From NCBI GenBank assembly GCA_000717735.1, contig JOBE01000032.1, forward strand, positions 1-64,000: a stretch of DNA of 64,000 nucleotides, in the 5' to 3' direction. The notes under the pieces were generated by a model, which did not search any database, was not told the DNA's origin, and saw nothing but the letters and a program-made list of their open reading frames with translations. Of the stretch, positions 40,478 to 48,604 are shown piece by piece (positions within the stretch are counted from its first letter, which is position 1; each line of letters starts with the position of its first letter). Made by a program: the position numbers and the translations under genes. The DNA comes from Streptomyces griseoluteus. GTDB taxonomy: Bacteria > Actinomycetota > Actinomycetes > Streptomycetales > Streptomycetaceae.

Positions 40478-42343
40478 TCAGGGGCGGTAGCCGCCGGCGA
40501 GCAGCTCGGCCGCCTCCTGGCGGTACTCCGAGGCCGTGCCGGGCGAGGTGACCGCCAGCTCGTTCTGGATGTGGGAGAGCGGCAGCCGGTCGGCGTCGCC
40601 ACCGGCCGCCAGGATCATCCGGGCGACCTTGCGGACCGCCCGCTCGCGCGGCTTGAGCTTCGCCGCGTCCTCGGCTTCGACAGCGCGCCGCTCGATTTCG
40701 GCTGCGGCCCGCCGCGTTTCGGCAGCGGCCCGCTCGGCTTCGGCAGCCTCCTTCCGGGAGCGTGCAGCGTCGGCGAGAGCCGCCTCCCGGAGGCGGTCCT
40801 CCTCCGCCTTCTTGCGGTCGGCTTCGGCAGCGGCGCGCCGCGTTTCGGCAGCGGCCTTCTCCGTTTCGGCAGCGACCCGGTCCGCTTCGGCAGCGGCCTT
40901 GCGGGCCTCGGCGATGGCCTGGGTCTCGATGGCCTGTGCCTCCGCCGCGGCGACCTGGTCGGCCTCGGCGGCTTCCTTCCGCTTCTGCGCTGCCTGGCGC
41001 TCCAGCTCGGCCGCGTCCAGGTCGGCGGCGGCCGCCGCCTTGCGCGCCTGGGCGATCCGCTCGGTCTCGATCGCGCCGGCCTCGGCCGCCGCGACCTTGT
41101 CCGCCTCGGCCGCCGCCCTGCGCTGCTCGGCGGCCTGGCGCTCGAGGCCGGCCTTCTCCAGGTCCGCTGCGGCCGCCGCCTTGCGCTCCTCGGCCGCCTT
41201 GCGCTCCGCCTCGGCCTCACGGGCGCGGGCTTCGGCGACCACGGCGTTGTCGAGGGCCTGCTGCTCCAGCTCAGCGGCCCGCTCTGCGGCGCTGACCTGG
41301 GCTCGGGCGTGGGCTCGGGCCTGGCCGGTCTGGCCGTCGACCTCCGCCTGGACCAGCTCGACCTTGCCCTTGGCGCGCAGCCGCTCGGCTTCGGACTCCG
41401 CCTTGGCGACCTCGCTGCGGGTCTCCGCGTCCAGGCGCCGACGCTCGGCGTCCTCCTTCCGCTCCTGGGCTGCCTGTTCCTGCTCGTCGGGCATGGCCAG
41501 GGCCTGGGCGACGGTGTAGCCGTAGGGCGCCATCTTCATCGGCAGGAGCTCGTCCTCGGTGGCCTGGGAGATGTCGCCCTCGTACTTGCGCTTGAGCCAC
41601 TGCTCGTAGGCGATGAGTTCCTGGTCGCGGCGGATCATCTCCGGGTAGGAGGTGACGCCCCACAGCCGCATCCGGCGGAAGATGCGGGACGTCGCCACGG
41701 GGGCGAGGATCCACCGCAGCCACGGGATCGAGTCGCGTTCGGCCTGGTCAGGGCGGACGACGCGGTCGATCGCGGTGCGGCCCAGCTCCACCACCATGAT
41801 GAAGAGGACCGGGACGACGCCGTGGGCGCCGGCGGCGACGTAGTCCAGCAGCTCCCACGCCCGGTTCCGAGGAGCTCCGGACGCGGCGTTGAGGACGACG
41901 GTGGCGGCTGTCAGCAGCCACACCGGGTAGCGGATCCAGTTGATGGGGCGCTTGAGCCAGGCCATCAGCAGGTCGACCGCGATCATGACCATGATGCCGA
42001 CGTCGACGCCGACCGCGAACAGCTGGCCCTTGCCCAGCGAGCCGAAGCGCAGCTCCTCGTGGGCGAACTGGGCGACGTGCTCGAAGCTGAGGTACAGGCC
42101 GATGCCCGCGAGGGCGAGCGCGAACACGACGATCGCGCCGGCCGTCCACTTCTGGGTACCGGTCAGCTTCCCCGGGGAGGTGCTCGTTCCGGTTCCGCTT
42201 TCCGTCTCCGAAACGAACTCCGCCGTCTCCGAAACGACGTCGGTCGTCCGCGAAACCGGCGTGGACGTTCCCGAAACGGCGGCCGGTGAAGCCGTGTCGG
42301 GGTCGGGCTCAGCCGCGGTTCGCGGCCAGTCGGTGATCGTCAT
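40478..42343 (-). CDS. DUF2637-like plasmid spread protein with long coiled-coil
   Basis: 621 residues from MTITDWPRTAAEPDPDTASP with GGAGG upstream. Residues ~20-55 are heptapeptide repeats (VSETAEF, PVSRTTD type). Four membrane helices follow between ~68 and ~190 in the manner of DUF2637 (Spd) proteins. Residues ~275-560 are an extremely regular Ala/Glu/Arg coiled-coil (ERQAAEQRRAAAEADKVAAA style). The C-terminus (RKVARMILAAGGDADRLPLS) is a small helix-turn-helix-like unit. It likely works with the FtsK-like pump in intramycelial spread. Confidence 0.8.
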   Translation of the reverse strand: MTITDWPRTAAEPDPDTASPAAVSGTSTPVSRTTDVVSETAEFVSETESGTGTSTSPGKLTGTQKWTAGAIVVFALALAGIGLYLSFEHVAQFAHEELRFGSLGKGQLFAVGVDVGIMVMIAVDLLMAWLKRPINWIRYPVWLLTAATVVLNAASGAPRNRAWELLDYVAAGAHGVVPVLFIMVVELGRTAIDRVVRPDQAERDSIPWLRWILAPVATSRIFRRMRLWGVTSYPEMIRRDQELIAYEQWLKRKYEGDISQATEDELLPMKMAPYGYTVAQALAMPDEQEQAAQERKEDAERRRLDAETRSEVAKAESEAERLRAKGKVELVQAEVDGQTGQARAHARAQVSAAERAAELEQQALDNAVVAEARAREAEAERKAAEERKAAAAADLEKAGLERQAAEQRRAAAEADKVAAAEAGAIETERIAQARKAAAAADLDAAELERQAAQKRKEAAEADQVAAAEAQAIETQAIAEARKAAAEADRVAAETEKAAAETRRAAAEADRKKAEEDRLREAALADAARSRKEAAEAERAAAETRRAAAEIERRAVEAEDAAKLKPRERAVRKVARMILAAGGDADRLPLSHIQNELAVTSPGTASEYRQEAAELLAGGYRP

Positions 42344-42553
42344 GGGGGCCTCCGGGAGGGGTCGTTCAGGGTGTGCGCGAAACGGCGGGGGCTGCTCCCG
42401 AAACGCGGTGAGGCGTTGCCGAAGCGGCCGGTTGTGCGGATGGTTGCTGGCGAACTGGACACCGGCTCTACCCGCTCCGCGCGCAGGAAAAGGCCGGCGG
42501 TCCGGGGGGCGGGCGGGCGTGCTCGCGAAGCGGCGAGGGGCGGGCTCGAAACT
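42208..42553. repeat. 21-bp-phased iterons (C/G)CGAAACG
   Basis: CCGAAACG or close variants start at 42208, 42229, 42250 and 42271 (inside the spread gene 5' end), at 42377, 42398 and 42419 (upstream), and at 42525 and 42546: within each group the spacing is exactly 21 bp, two helical turns. Inside the gene they encode the heptapeptide repeats. Spacing and location across the start of a transfer gene suggest a protein-binding array. No gene is supported in 42344-42724. Confidence 0.75.
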
Positions 42554-42724
42554 GGGATCGGCTCCCGCCGGGCGGGCGCGAAGTCAGCGTCAGCGCTCGG
42601 GGAACTGCGCGCCGTGTCCCCGAAGGTCGGTGGTGCGGTCCGGGCTGTCCGGCTCCCCTCGCTCCGCCCGTACCGGCACACAGGCCGGGACGGGCGGAGG
42701 AGGCAACCGCCAGGCGGAGAGAGG

Positions 42725-43054
42725 TCACTTGACGCCGACGAAGCGGAACGCGGCGAAGGCGGTACCGCGCGGGTCGGCGGTGGCCTGGACGATGCGGTCG
42801 GCCTCGGCGGTGTCGCCGCGGTTGACGGCGTCGGCCGCCGCCCGGGCCGCGGCCCAGTCGACGCCCGCCGTCGGCGTCACGGTCGCGGCGGGGCGGTGGA
42901 GCCGGGCGCGCAGCGTGCGCCAGGCCCGGCGGAGCGGGCGCCGGCGTCGGGCCCGGGTCACGCGGGCGGCGGCGTCGCGGTGCCCGAGCTGGTGGAGGAT
43001 CTGCTCGGAGTCGTAGTCGGCGGCGGTCCAGCCGTCGCGGCGGATGGTGCGCAT
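42725..43054 (-). CDS. hypothetical protein (109 aa)
   Basis: Starts MRTIRRDGWTAADYDSEQIL with AGGAGG six bases upstream. A very basic middle (RVTRARRRRPLRRAWRTLRA) flanked by a short helical start and an Ala/Asp-rich end. The basic part suggests nucleic-acid or membrane-surface contact. No family recognised. Confidence 0.6.
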   Translation of the reverse strand: MRTIRRDGWTAADYDSEQILHQLGHRDAAARVTRARRRRPLRRAWRTLRARLHRPAATVTPTAGVDWAAARAAADAVNRGDTAEADRIVQATADPRGTAFAAFRFVGVK

Positions 43055-43200
43055 GGCGCCTCCTGAGATGGACGTCGAACCGGGCCGGTGCCCGGATCCG
43101 GGGATGCGAAGGGCCGGCCGTCCGTGGTGCGGGCGGCCGACCTGGTCGAAGAGCGTGCGACGGGAGCGAAGTTGGGTTCGCGTCCTGCAGGGCGGGCTGC

Positions 43201-43284
43201 TCAGCCGTGTAGGCGCCGGCCGAAGTCGTGCTGCTCGTTGGTCCGGCGGAGGTCGTCCTCCAGGCGCCTCTGGTCCTCGCTCAT
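43201..43284 (-). CDS. tiny ORF (27 aa) coupled to wblE-like gene
   Basis: Its ATG overlaps the Wbl stop as ATGA, which favours coupled translation. The peptide MSEDQRRLEDDLRRTNEQHD continues to FGRRLHG and is highly charged and helical. It could be a genuine micro-protein or chance; no other evidence. Confidence 0.35.
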   Translation of the reverse strand: MSEDQRRLEDDLRRTNEQHDFGRRLHG

Positions 43285-43559
43285 GCCGCCACCCCGTTCT
43301 GCGCGCTCCGGGCGCGGTTGCGGGCGGCGCGGCGCTTCATCGCCCGCCGCTCGTCCTCGGACAGCCCGCCCCAGACGCCCTCGTCCTGTCCGGACTCCAG
43401 CGCCCACTGCAGGCACGCCTCCATGACCGGGCAGCGGCGGCAGACGGCCTTGGCTTCCTCGATCTGCAGCAGGGCCGGGCCGGTGTTGCCGATGGGGAAG
43501 AAGAGCTCGGGGTCCTCCTCGCGGCAGACCGCGTTGTGGCGCCAGTCCATCGCGGTCAC
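43281..43559 (-). CDS. WhiB-like iron-sulfur regulator (WblE type)
   Basis: 92 residues if read from the GTG that overlaps the upstream stop (GTGA); the ATG three codons later, MDWRHNAVCREEDPELFFPI, is the usual family start. Cysteines 12, 40, 43 and 49 ligate the iron-sulfur cluster and GVWGG (61-65) is the sigma-binding turn, followed by a basic KRRAARNRARS tail. From memory it closely resembles the chromosomal WblE of Streptomyces, so this is a plasmid paralogue that could compete for the host sigma factor. Confidence 0.9.
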   Translation of the reverse strand: MTAMDWRHNAVCREEDPELFFPIGNTGPALLQIEEAKAVCRRCPVMEACLQWALESGQDEGVWGGLSEDERRAMKRRAARNRARSAQNGVAA

Positions 43560-43765
43560 CGCCCCTGTCCGACGAGGGCCATGTCGGCGAGCGTGCGGCT
43601 GGCGTCGGCCGCGCGGCGGTCGCCGTCGATGACGAGGTGGCGGACGATCTGGTGGAACGCGGTGAGGTCGTCGGGCTCGTAGCCCTTCTTGTTGTCCTCG
43701 CGCTCGATGTCGTCGATGATCCCGGCACTCGGCCGGGGCACCGCACGTGTCATGCTGATCTGCAT
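43556..43765 (-). CDS. hypothetical protein (69 aa)
   Basis: Starts MQISMTRAVPRPSAGIIDDI at an ATG with CGGAGG upstream, which rules out a longer reading. The acidic/charged middle EREDNKKGYEPDDLTAFHQI and an ALVGQGR end show no motif. Its stop overlaps the wblE-like start, so the two are coupled. Confidence 0.6.
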   Translation of the reverse strand: MQISMTRAVPRPSAGIIDDIEREDNKKGYEPDDLTAFHQIVRHLVIDGDRRAADASRTLADMALVGQGR

Positions 43766-43917
43766 CAGGTCCTCCGAGTCAGGTCCTGGACAGGCCCCGG
43801 GGGCGCAATCCCCGGGGCCGTCGTCGTGTTGGCGGGTCGTACGACCGGCCACGACCAGCGGCCATCCCCTTGGTGCAGGAGGGGGTGGCCGGTGATCGTG
43901 GGCGTCCGTCCGGCGTG

Positions 43918-44397
43918 CTAGCTGGCCAGGCGCCTCATCTGCTCGATGAGCACCTTCGAGTCGGTCTTGCCGCTGCGCGTGGTCCCACCGAGGAAGGCGT
44001 GCAGGCGTTCAGAGCGGATCGTCCGGCGCAGGCGGCTGGCGTGGGGGAGGAGGACGTCGACCAGGCGCTCGCGGACGCGGGCGGTGATGGTCGGGTCGGC
44101 GGCGAGGATGTCGCGGCCGGCGTCCACGCGGGCGGTGATCTCGGCGCCGTGCGCGAGGGCGAGCTCCTGGCGGCGGTCGGGCGGGACGGTCAGGACCGCG
44201 GCCGCGTACCTGCGCATCTCCCTGGCGGTGCCCGCGGGCTCGTGCATCTCCAGCGGCGTACCGAAGGCGATGTCGAGGTCGGCGTCGAAGTCGGCGGAGA
44301 GCGGGACGTCGAGCTCGTCCAGGAGCGCGAGCGTCTCGGCGTCGAACACCTCGCCGGTGCTGGGCTGGTGGGACGTCAGGGTCAGGGTGGCGGGCAT
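43918..44397 (-). CDS. hypothetical protein (159 aa)
   Basis: Starts MPATLTLTSHQPSTGEVFDA with GGAGG upstream. Acidic N-terminus, then a helical Arg-rich C-terminus (LPHASRLRRTIRSERLHAFL, SGKTDSKVLIEQMRRLAS). The SGKTDS stretch is not a genuine Walker A. Unknown function; part of the leftward group next to the wblE-like operon. Confidence 0.6.
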   Translation of the reverse strand: MPATLTLTSHQPSTGEVFDAETLALLDELDVPLSADFDADLDIAFGTPLEMHEPAGTAREMRRYAAAVLTVPPDRRQELALAHGAEITARVDAGRDILAADPTITARVRERLVDVLLPHASRLRRTIRSERLHAFLGGTTRSGKTDSKVLIEQMRRLAS

Positions 44398-44506
44398 CAG
44401 GACCTCCAGGTGGCGGCGTGTCAGGCGGGACGGGAGCAGAAGGCCCCGACCTCGTCCCCCCGCGCGGAGCGGGAGCCGAGGCCGGGGCCATGGGCGGTTG
44501 TACGGA

Positions 44507-45367
44507 TCAGGCCGCGAGCGCGGACCTGTTGCAGCGGGCGGTGTACGCGGCGGCGGTCTCGCCCAGGGCCGGGGCGGGCAGCGCGGCCCTGACCTTGGCC
44601 ACCAGCGCGGTGTGCTCGGGCTGGTCCGCCGGGGTCAGGGGGCGGCGCCAGATGGTGGCCAGGTGCGTGTAGGCGGCGCGGGCGAGGTGCTCGTCGAGGA
44701 CGTCGCTCGCGGAGCGGTCCTGGGCGGCGTCGGCCAGGGCGCGAAGGGTGCCGGTGGCCAGGGCGCGGACGGAGCGGCGGTCCCCGGCGGTCTGGGGGAT
44801 CAGGGCCGGCGGGGCGCCGGCGGGGCCGTCGACGGCCCGGCCGCGGGTGGTGGGGATCGCGTCGGCGGGGACCGCCCGGGCGGCGTCGGCCTGGCGGGCG
44901 GCCGGCACCGCGCGCTCCCACTGGGCTCGCCGGTCGGCGGGGCGCTCCTGGGGCCGGGCGACCTTGAGGGTCTGGACGGTGGCGCGGCGGTGACGGGTGA
45001 CGTCGACGGCGAGACGCTCCTCGCGCGCCCACTCCCGGTACTGGCGGCGCCAGGCGTAGTCGGTGATGTCCACGTCGACGAGCCGGTTGCTGGAGGAGCA
45101 GCGGATCGCGTCGGCGACGCCGGCCCGGCCGGTGTGGTGCGGGACGAGCTTGAGGAGGTAGGTGCCGCGGTGGGGGGTGACGGCCACCCAGGTGTCGCAG
45201 TCCGGGCACACCAGCGAGATGCGGCGGGTCTGCGTGGTTTCCACGGTCCGCATGTCGATGTGTCCGGGCGACAGGGTGGAGAGGACGATCGCGTCGAGGG
45301 GGCTGACGCGGGAGGTACGGGTGCGGCCCTTGCGCTTGGCGGCCTTGGGCACGGTGAGCTCAGGCAT
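44507..45367 (-). CDS. hypothetical protein with zinc-ribbon-like motif (286 aa)
   Basis: Starts MPELTVPKAAKRKGRTRTSR with GAGGAG upstream. Cys pair CPDC near residue 57 in the setting SLVCPDCDTWVAVTP, plus a later ADAIRCSSSNRLVDVDI. The rest is helical with ATVQTLKVARPQERPADRRA and a C-terminal ALGETAAAYTARCNRSALAA. It is divergent from the GntR-type gene and so probably shares its operator region. Function unknown. Confidence 0.6.
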   Translation of the reverse strand: MPELTVPKAAKRKGRTRTSRVSPLDAIVLSTLSPGHIDMRTVETTQTRRISLVCPDCDTWVAVTPHRGTYLLKLVPHHTGRAGVADAIRCSSSNRLVDVDITDYAWRRQYREWAREERLAVDVTRHRRATVQTLKVARPQERPADRRAQWERAVPAARQADAARAVPADAIPTTRGRAVDGPAGAPPALIPQTAGDRRSVRALATGTLRALADAAQDRSASDVLDEHLARAAYTHLATIWRRPLTPADQPEHTALVAKVRAALPAPALGETAAAYTARCNRSALAA

Positions 45368-45629
45368 GGCGACTCCTCGGCAGGAAGAGGGGGAGGGGGT
45401 GCGCGGGGCGGATGCTCTCTCCACCCACCAGGCCCACGAGCCAACGGCCCGCGTCCCGGCGGATAGACAGCGCATCAGCGCTGAGGTCGTACAAGCAGTC
45501 CTGCCGGCCGGGGGGTTTGATCGTGCTACCGCCTCCGACCACCTGCCCGACTCCGGAGAGACGGACCGCAGAAACTGCGGTGGTGCAAGTGCAATGTGAG
45601 GTGTTGCCTACCGGCTGTCACCTCGCATT

Positions 45630-45685
45630 CCTAAGGTTCCCTATGGTCTCCTAAGCTGTCAAGCGGTACGGTAAGGAAACCTAAG
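45630..45685. promoter_or_regulatory. phased CCTAAG operators
   Basis: CCTAAG occurs at 45630, 45650 and 45680, spaced 20 and 30 bp (whole helical turns), with an inverted GGTAAGG at about 45670. The cluster lies 30-90 bp before the GntR-type start in the divergent space from 45368 to 45717, which otherwise holds no gene. It is the likely operator set of that regulator. Confidence 0.6.
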
Positions 45686-45717
45686 ATCTGAAGCGACGAG
45701 CCACCGAGGAGGCAGAC

Positions 45718-46467
45718 GTGGGCCGGGCCGATAACAGACCGCCGTACGCACGGATCGCAGGTCACTATCGAGATCTGATCGAGTCCGGCGCGCTGGTCGC
45801 CGGCACACTCCTGCCGAGCATCAAGAGCCTGTCGGAGGAGTGGTCCGTCAGCACAGCCACGGTCGAGAAGGCCCTGCGCGTCCTCAAGGAGGAACGCCTG
45901 GTTGCCGGGATTCACGGCATTGGCACGGAAGTGCTCGGCACGCAGGTGTCCCTCTCCTCCGGAGCAGAACGACACGACCGCAGCAGCAGGACCCAGTCGT
46001 CCTGGGGCGTCGGGGAGAAGTCCTCCGGTCATACGGCTGGTGTGGTGTCGGCCCCAGTTGACGTCGCCGAGGTCATGGGGATCGCGCCTGGTGCCGACGT
46101 GATTCGCCGGAGTCGCGTTTACCGTGATGCGCACGGAATCGTCTCCCACTCGACCTCGTGGATCCCGGTCAGGTTCGCCGTAGAGATCCCGGACCTGGCC
46201 CGCAGCGAGCGCCTCAAAGGAGGCATCTCGCTGGACCTAATCGCTCGGGTGACAGGGCGGCACGCCGTACGCCGCGTAGACGAGGAGACCGCTCGCATCG
46301 CCACAACGCACGACCTCGAGCTCCTGGAGCTGGAGGCCGGCACCGTGGCAGCCATCCTGGTGTTGACGGCACGGTTCCTTGACTCGAATGGCGAGCTGCT
46401 GGAGTACGGCGTGGACCTGGGCGCCCCCGGCCGCACCCGGCGAACCACGTCCGAGGTTCTGCGATGA
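45718..46467 (+). CDS. GntR-family regulator with UTRA domain
   Basis: 249 residues from a GTG with GAGGAGG upstream. The N-terminal winged helix (PPYARIAGHYRDLIESGALV, KSLSEEWSVSTATVEKALRV) is GntR-type and residues ~110-245 form a UTRA ligand-binding domain (VIRRSRVYRDAHGIVSHSTS, LLEYGVDLGAP). Such proteins (KorSA, TraR) repress transfer genes on Streptomyces plasmids. It is coupled to the kinase gene by ATGA. Confidence 0.85.
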   Translation: MGRADNRPPYARIAGHYRDLIESGALVAGTLLPSIKSLSEEWSVSTATVEKALRVLKEERLVAGIHGIGTEVLGTQVSLSSGAERHDRSSRTQSSWGVGEKSSGHTAGVVSAPVDVAEVMGIAPGADVIRRSRVYRDAHGIVSHSTSWIPVRFAVEIPDLARSERLKGGISLDLIARVTGRHAVRRVDEETARIATTHDLELLELEAGTVAAILVLTARFLDSNGELLEYGVDLGAPGRTRRTTSEVLR

Positions 46468-47051
46468 CCGGGCGCAACACCGGCCGCCCGGTTCGCACGC
46501 CTCGCGCGATCCTCATGTCGGGCCTGCAGGGCGCGGGCAAAACGACCCTCGCCCTCGCTCTGGAGAAGGCCGGCTTCCGGCGTCTCTGCCCCGACGAGGA
46601 GATGTTCCGCCGCTACGGCCACTACGGCCGCGACTTCCCCCGCGGGCAGTTCAGGATCAGAGAGGCACCCGTACTCAAGGACATCGCCCTTGAGCTCGAA
46701 GAGCTCCTGGCGGCCGGACACGACGCCGTGGTCGACCACGGCTTCTGGACTCCGGAGGAGCGGGCCCAGTGGGCAGCGACTGTGGTGAAGGCGGGCGGTG
46801 AACCCATCCTGATCTACCTGCCGCTCCCGCACGAGGTGCGCTGGGACCGGATCCGGAAGCGCAACGAGCAATCGCTGATCGACGCGAACTCCATCGAGTT
46901 CAGCGAGGAGGACCTCCTTCGGCATGCGGGACGCTTCTCCCCGCCGACCGATGACGAGCCGCACCTTGTGTACGACGGCAATCCGGACAGCGTCCTCGCC
47001 CTGCTCCGCCGCGCGCAGCAGCCGGATGCGGATCGAACCGTAGAACATTGA
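46464..47051 (+). CDS. P-loop kinase, polynucleotide-kinase-like
   Basis: 195 residues from MTGRNTGRPVRTPRAILMSG. Walker A GLQGAGKTT near residues 20-28, then RLCPDEEMFRRYGHYGRDFP, AVVDHGFWTPEERAQWAATV and an RKRNEQSLI region form a small nucleoside/oligonucleotide-kinase-like fold (AAA_33 type). Coupled to the GntR-type regulator, so its substrate might relate to the effector sensed by the UTRA domain. A second kinase of this kind is at 30346. Confidence 0.7.
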   Translation: MTGRNTGRPVRTPRAILMSGLQGAGKTTLALALEKAGFRRLCPDEEMFRRYGHYGRDFPRGQFRIREAPVLKDIALELEELLAAGHDAVVDHGFWTPEERAQWAATVVKAGGEPILIYLPLPHEVRWDRIRKRNEQSLIDANSIEFSEEDLLRHAGRFSPPTDDEPHLVYDGNPDSVLALLRRAQQPDADRTVEH

Positions 47052-47053
47052 GC

Positions 47054-47106
47054 CTCCCGAGTCGGCGGACCGTTCGTTTCGGTTCTAGGTCCGCCACACT
47101 CGGGAG
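47054..47106 (+). terminator. bulged hairpin terminator
   Basis: CTCCCGAGT/ACTCGGGAG and GGCGGACC/GGTCCGCC form a two-part stem with a small internal bulge and a 16-nt loop just after the kinase gene. It separates the GntR-kinase operon from the XRE gene. Confidence 0.65.
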
Positions 47107-47118
47107 TTCCAGATCTGA

Positions 47119-47150
47119 CATGTGGCCGGATCATCTGGCCACATAGGCCA
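47119..47150. promoter_or_regulatory. palindromic operator before XRE gene
   Basis: CATGTGGCCGGATCATC followed by TGGCCACA makes an inverted repeat TGTGGCC...GGCCACA, with another GGCCA at 47146. It sits 20-45 bp before the start codon. Nearly the same 17-bp sequence recurs inside the gene at 47449. Confidence 0.6.
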
Positions 47151-47166
47151 CGAGGTTGGGGGCGGG

Positions 47167-48600
47167 ATGGCACAGAAGCCGAGGGAGCTGACGCCCTGGG
47201 TGTCGCCCTTGCACAACTGGGGATACCAGCTGCGGGAGCTGCGGACCTCGCGGGGACTGAGCCTTCGCGAGCTCGGCAAGATCACTCGTATCGACCACAG
47301 CCACCTGGGACGATTCGAGCGAGCGGAGCGAACGTCCGACCGGTCGCAGGCGGTGGTCCTGGACGACAAGCTGGGTGCCAGCGGCATGCTGCTCCGCCTG
47401 TGGGAGCGGATCGGTGACGAGCGTGGCCATGTGGCCAATCCCCCGGCCCATGTGGCCAGATCATCGGTGGACCTGGCTTTTGCCGTGGCTGACCAGGCAG
47501 CGTCAGACGGTGAGGGGACCTCTGTCCCGTGTCGTCTAGCTGATGGGTCGGTGGTTTGGGTGGCTCTGAATCGGCGTGCGCTGCTGCGCACGGGGATGGG
47601 GCTCGGGGCTGCGGCCGCGGTCGGCGTGGGTTCGCCGGCCTTCGCGGACTCCGGTGCCGTTCCCGGTCTGGTCCGCAAGGCCCGGGCCGCGTACGCGTAC
47701 GGCTCAACGCCAGTGGAACACCTGCGTCGCACCCGCCGCCTGCTGATCGACAACGACAACCTGCTCGGGCCACGGCACGCCGTCGCCGCAGTGCGCGACC
47801 ACATCCAGGTCATCCAGGAGCTGCGCCGGGACGCGAAGGGCGCCGACCGACGCGACCTGATGGAGCTCCAGACGCAGTACGGCGAGTTCCTGTCCTGGCT
47901 CTATCAGGACCTGGGCAACCCGCAGGCGGCGTCGTACTGGCTGGACCGGGCCATGCAGTGGTCCCACACCGTCGGCGACAACGACCTGACCACGTACGTC
48001 ATGGCCCGCAAGGCCCAGCTGGCCGGCGACACGGCCGACCTGGTCGACGTGGTCGACCTCGCCGAAGCCGCCCAGCGCATGGCCCGTCCGCGCAGCCGCC
48101 TCGCCGCCGTCGCGCGCACCTACGAGGCGTACGGACACGCACTGCGTGGTGACTCCGACGAGAGCGAGCGGGCGATCGACGACGTCCGCAACGCCCTCGA
48201 TGGCGCCGCCGCCGACCCCACCCCGTGGGGCGTGTGGCTGAACGCCTCGTACGTGGAGGTCCACCGGGCCCAGGGCCTCGAGGCCCTCGGCAAGCACGAC
48301 CAGGCCGCGGACGCATTCGGCGCCGCGATCCGGCTGATGCCGGACGGCTACCACCGCGACCGGGGCGTCTACATGGCGCGGCAGGCCGTGGCACTGGCTG
48401 GCGCCCGCGCACCAGAGCAGGCCGCCGCGCTCGGAATGCATGCGCTGACGGTGGCGGAGGACACGGGCTCCGGCCGGATCACGAACGAGCTCGTCCGGCT
48501 CGACAAGGCCCTGATCCCCTGGCAGCGCGAGCCGTCCGTAGCCGAGTTCCGCGCCACCTTCGACTCCACCCTCTTCCACGAGACAGAAACGGAAGCCTGA
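47167..48600 (+). CDS. XRE-family regulator with TPR-like domain
   Basis: 477 residues from MAQKPRELTPWVSPLHNWGY, the ATG nearest the operator. Residues ~17-70 are an XRE helix-turn-helix (QLRELRTSRGLSLRELGKIT, HLGRFERAERTSDRSQ). A hydrophobic stretch ALLRTGMGLGAAAAVGVGSP (~137-157) separates it from a C-terminal helical TPR-like array. This architecture is frequent in Streptomyces regulators, where TPRs sense a peptide or partner. It heads a rightward operon with the RibD-like, deaminase and GIY-YIG genes. CATGTGGCC motifs lie inside its own coding sequence. Confidence 0.8.
   Translation: MAQKPRELTPWVSPLHNWGYQLRELRTSRGLSLRELGKITRIDHSHLGRFERAERTSDRSQAVVLDDKLGASGMLLRLWERIGDERGHVANPPAHVARSSVDLAFAVADQAASDGEGTSVPCRLADGSVVWVALNRRALLRTGMGLGAAAAVGVGSPAFADSGAVPGLVRKARAAYAYGSTPVEHLRRTRRLLIDNDNLLGPRHAVAAVRDHIQVIQELRRDAKGADRRDLMELQTQYGEFLSWLYQDLGNPQAASYWLDRAMQWSHTVGDNDLTTYVMARKAQLAGDTADLVDVVDLAEAAQRMARPRSRLAAVARTYEAYGHALRGDSDESERAIDDVRNALDGAAADPTPWGVWLNASYVEVHRAQGLEALGKHDQAADAFGAAIRLMPDGYHRDRGVYMARQAVALAGARAPEQAAALGMHALTVAEDTGSGRITNELVRLDKALIPWQREPSVAEFRATFDSTLFHETETEA
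47428..47465. promoter_or_regulatory. intragenic copies of XRE operator motif
   Basis: CATGTGGCCAATC at 47428 and CATGTGGCCAGATCATC at 47449 (21 bp apart) repeat the motif found before the gene. The second matches 16 of 17 bases of the upstream site. They may be extra repressor sites for DNA looping. Confidence 0.5.
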
Positions 48601-48604
48601 GCAG

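Noticed and set aside
42344..42720. Open frames on both strands upstream of the spread gene
   Set aside because: Their repeats follow from the 21-bp DNA iterons; no ribosome sites or conserved-looking protein.
43918..44397. SGKTDS as a Walker A motif
   Set aside because: Lacks the preceding Gly spacing and hydrophobic strand of a P-loop; no Walker B.
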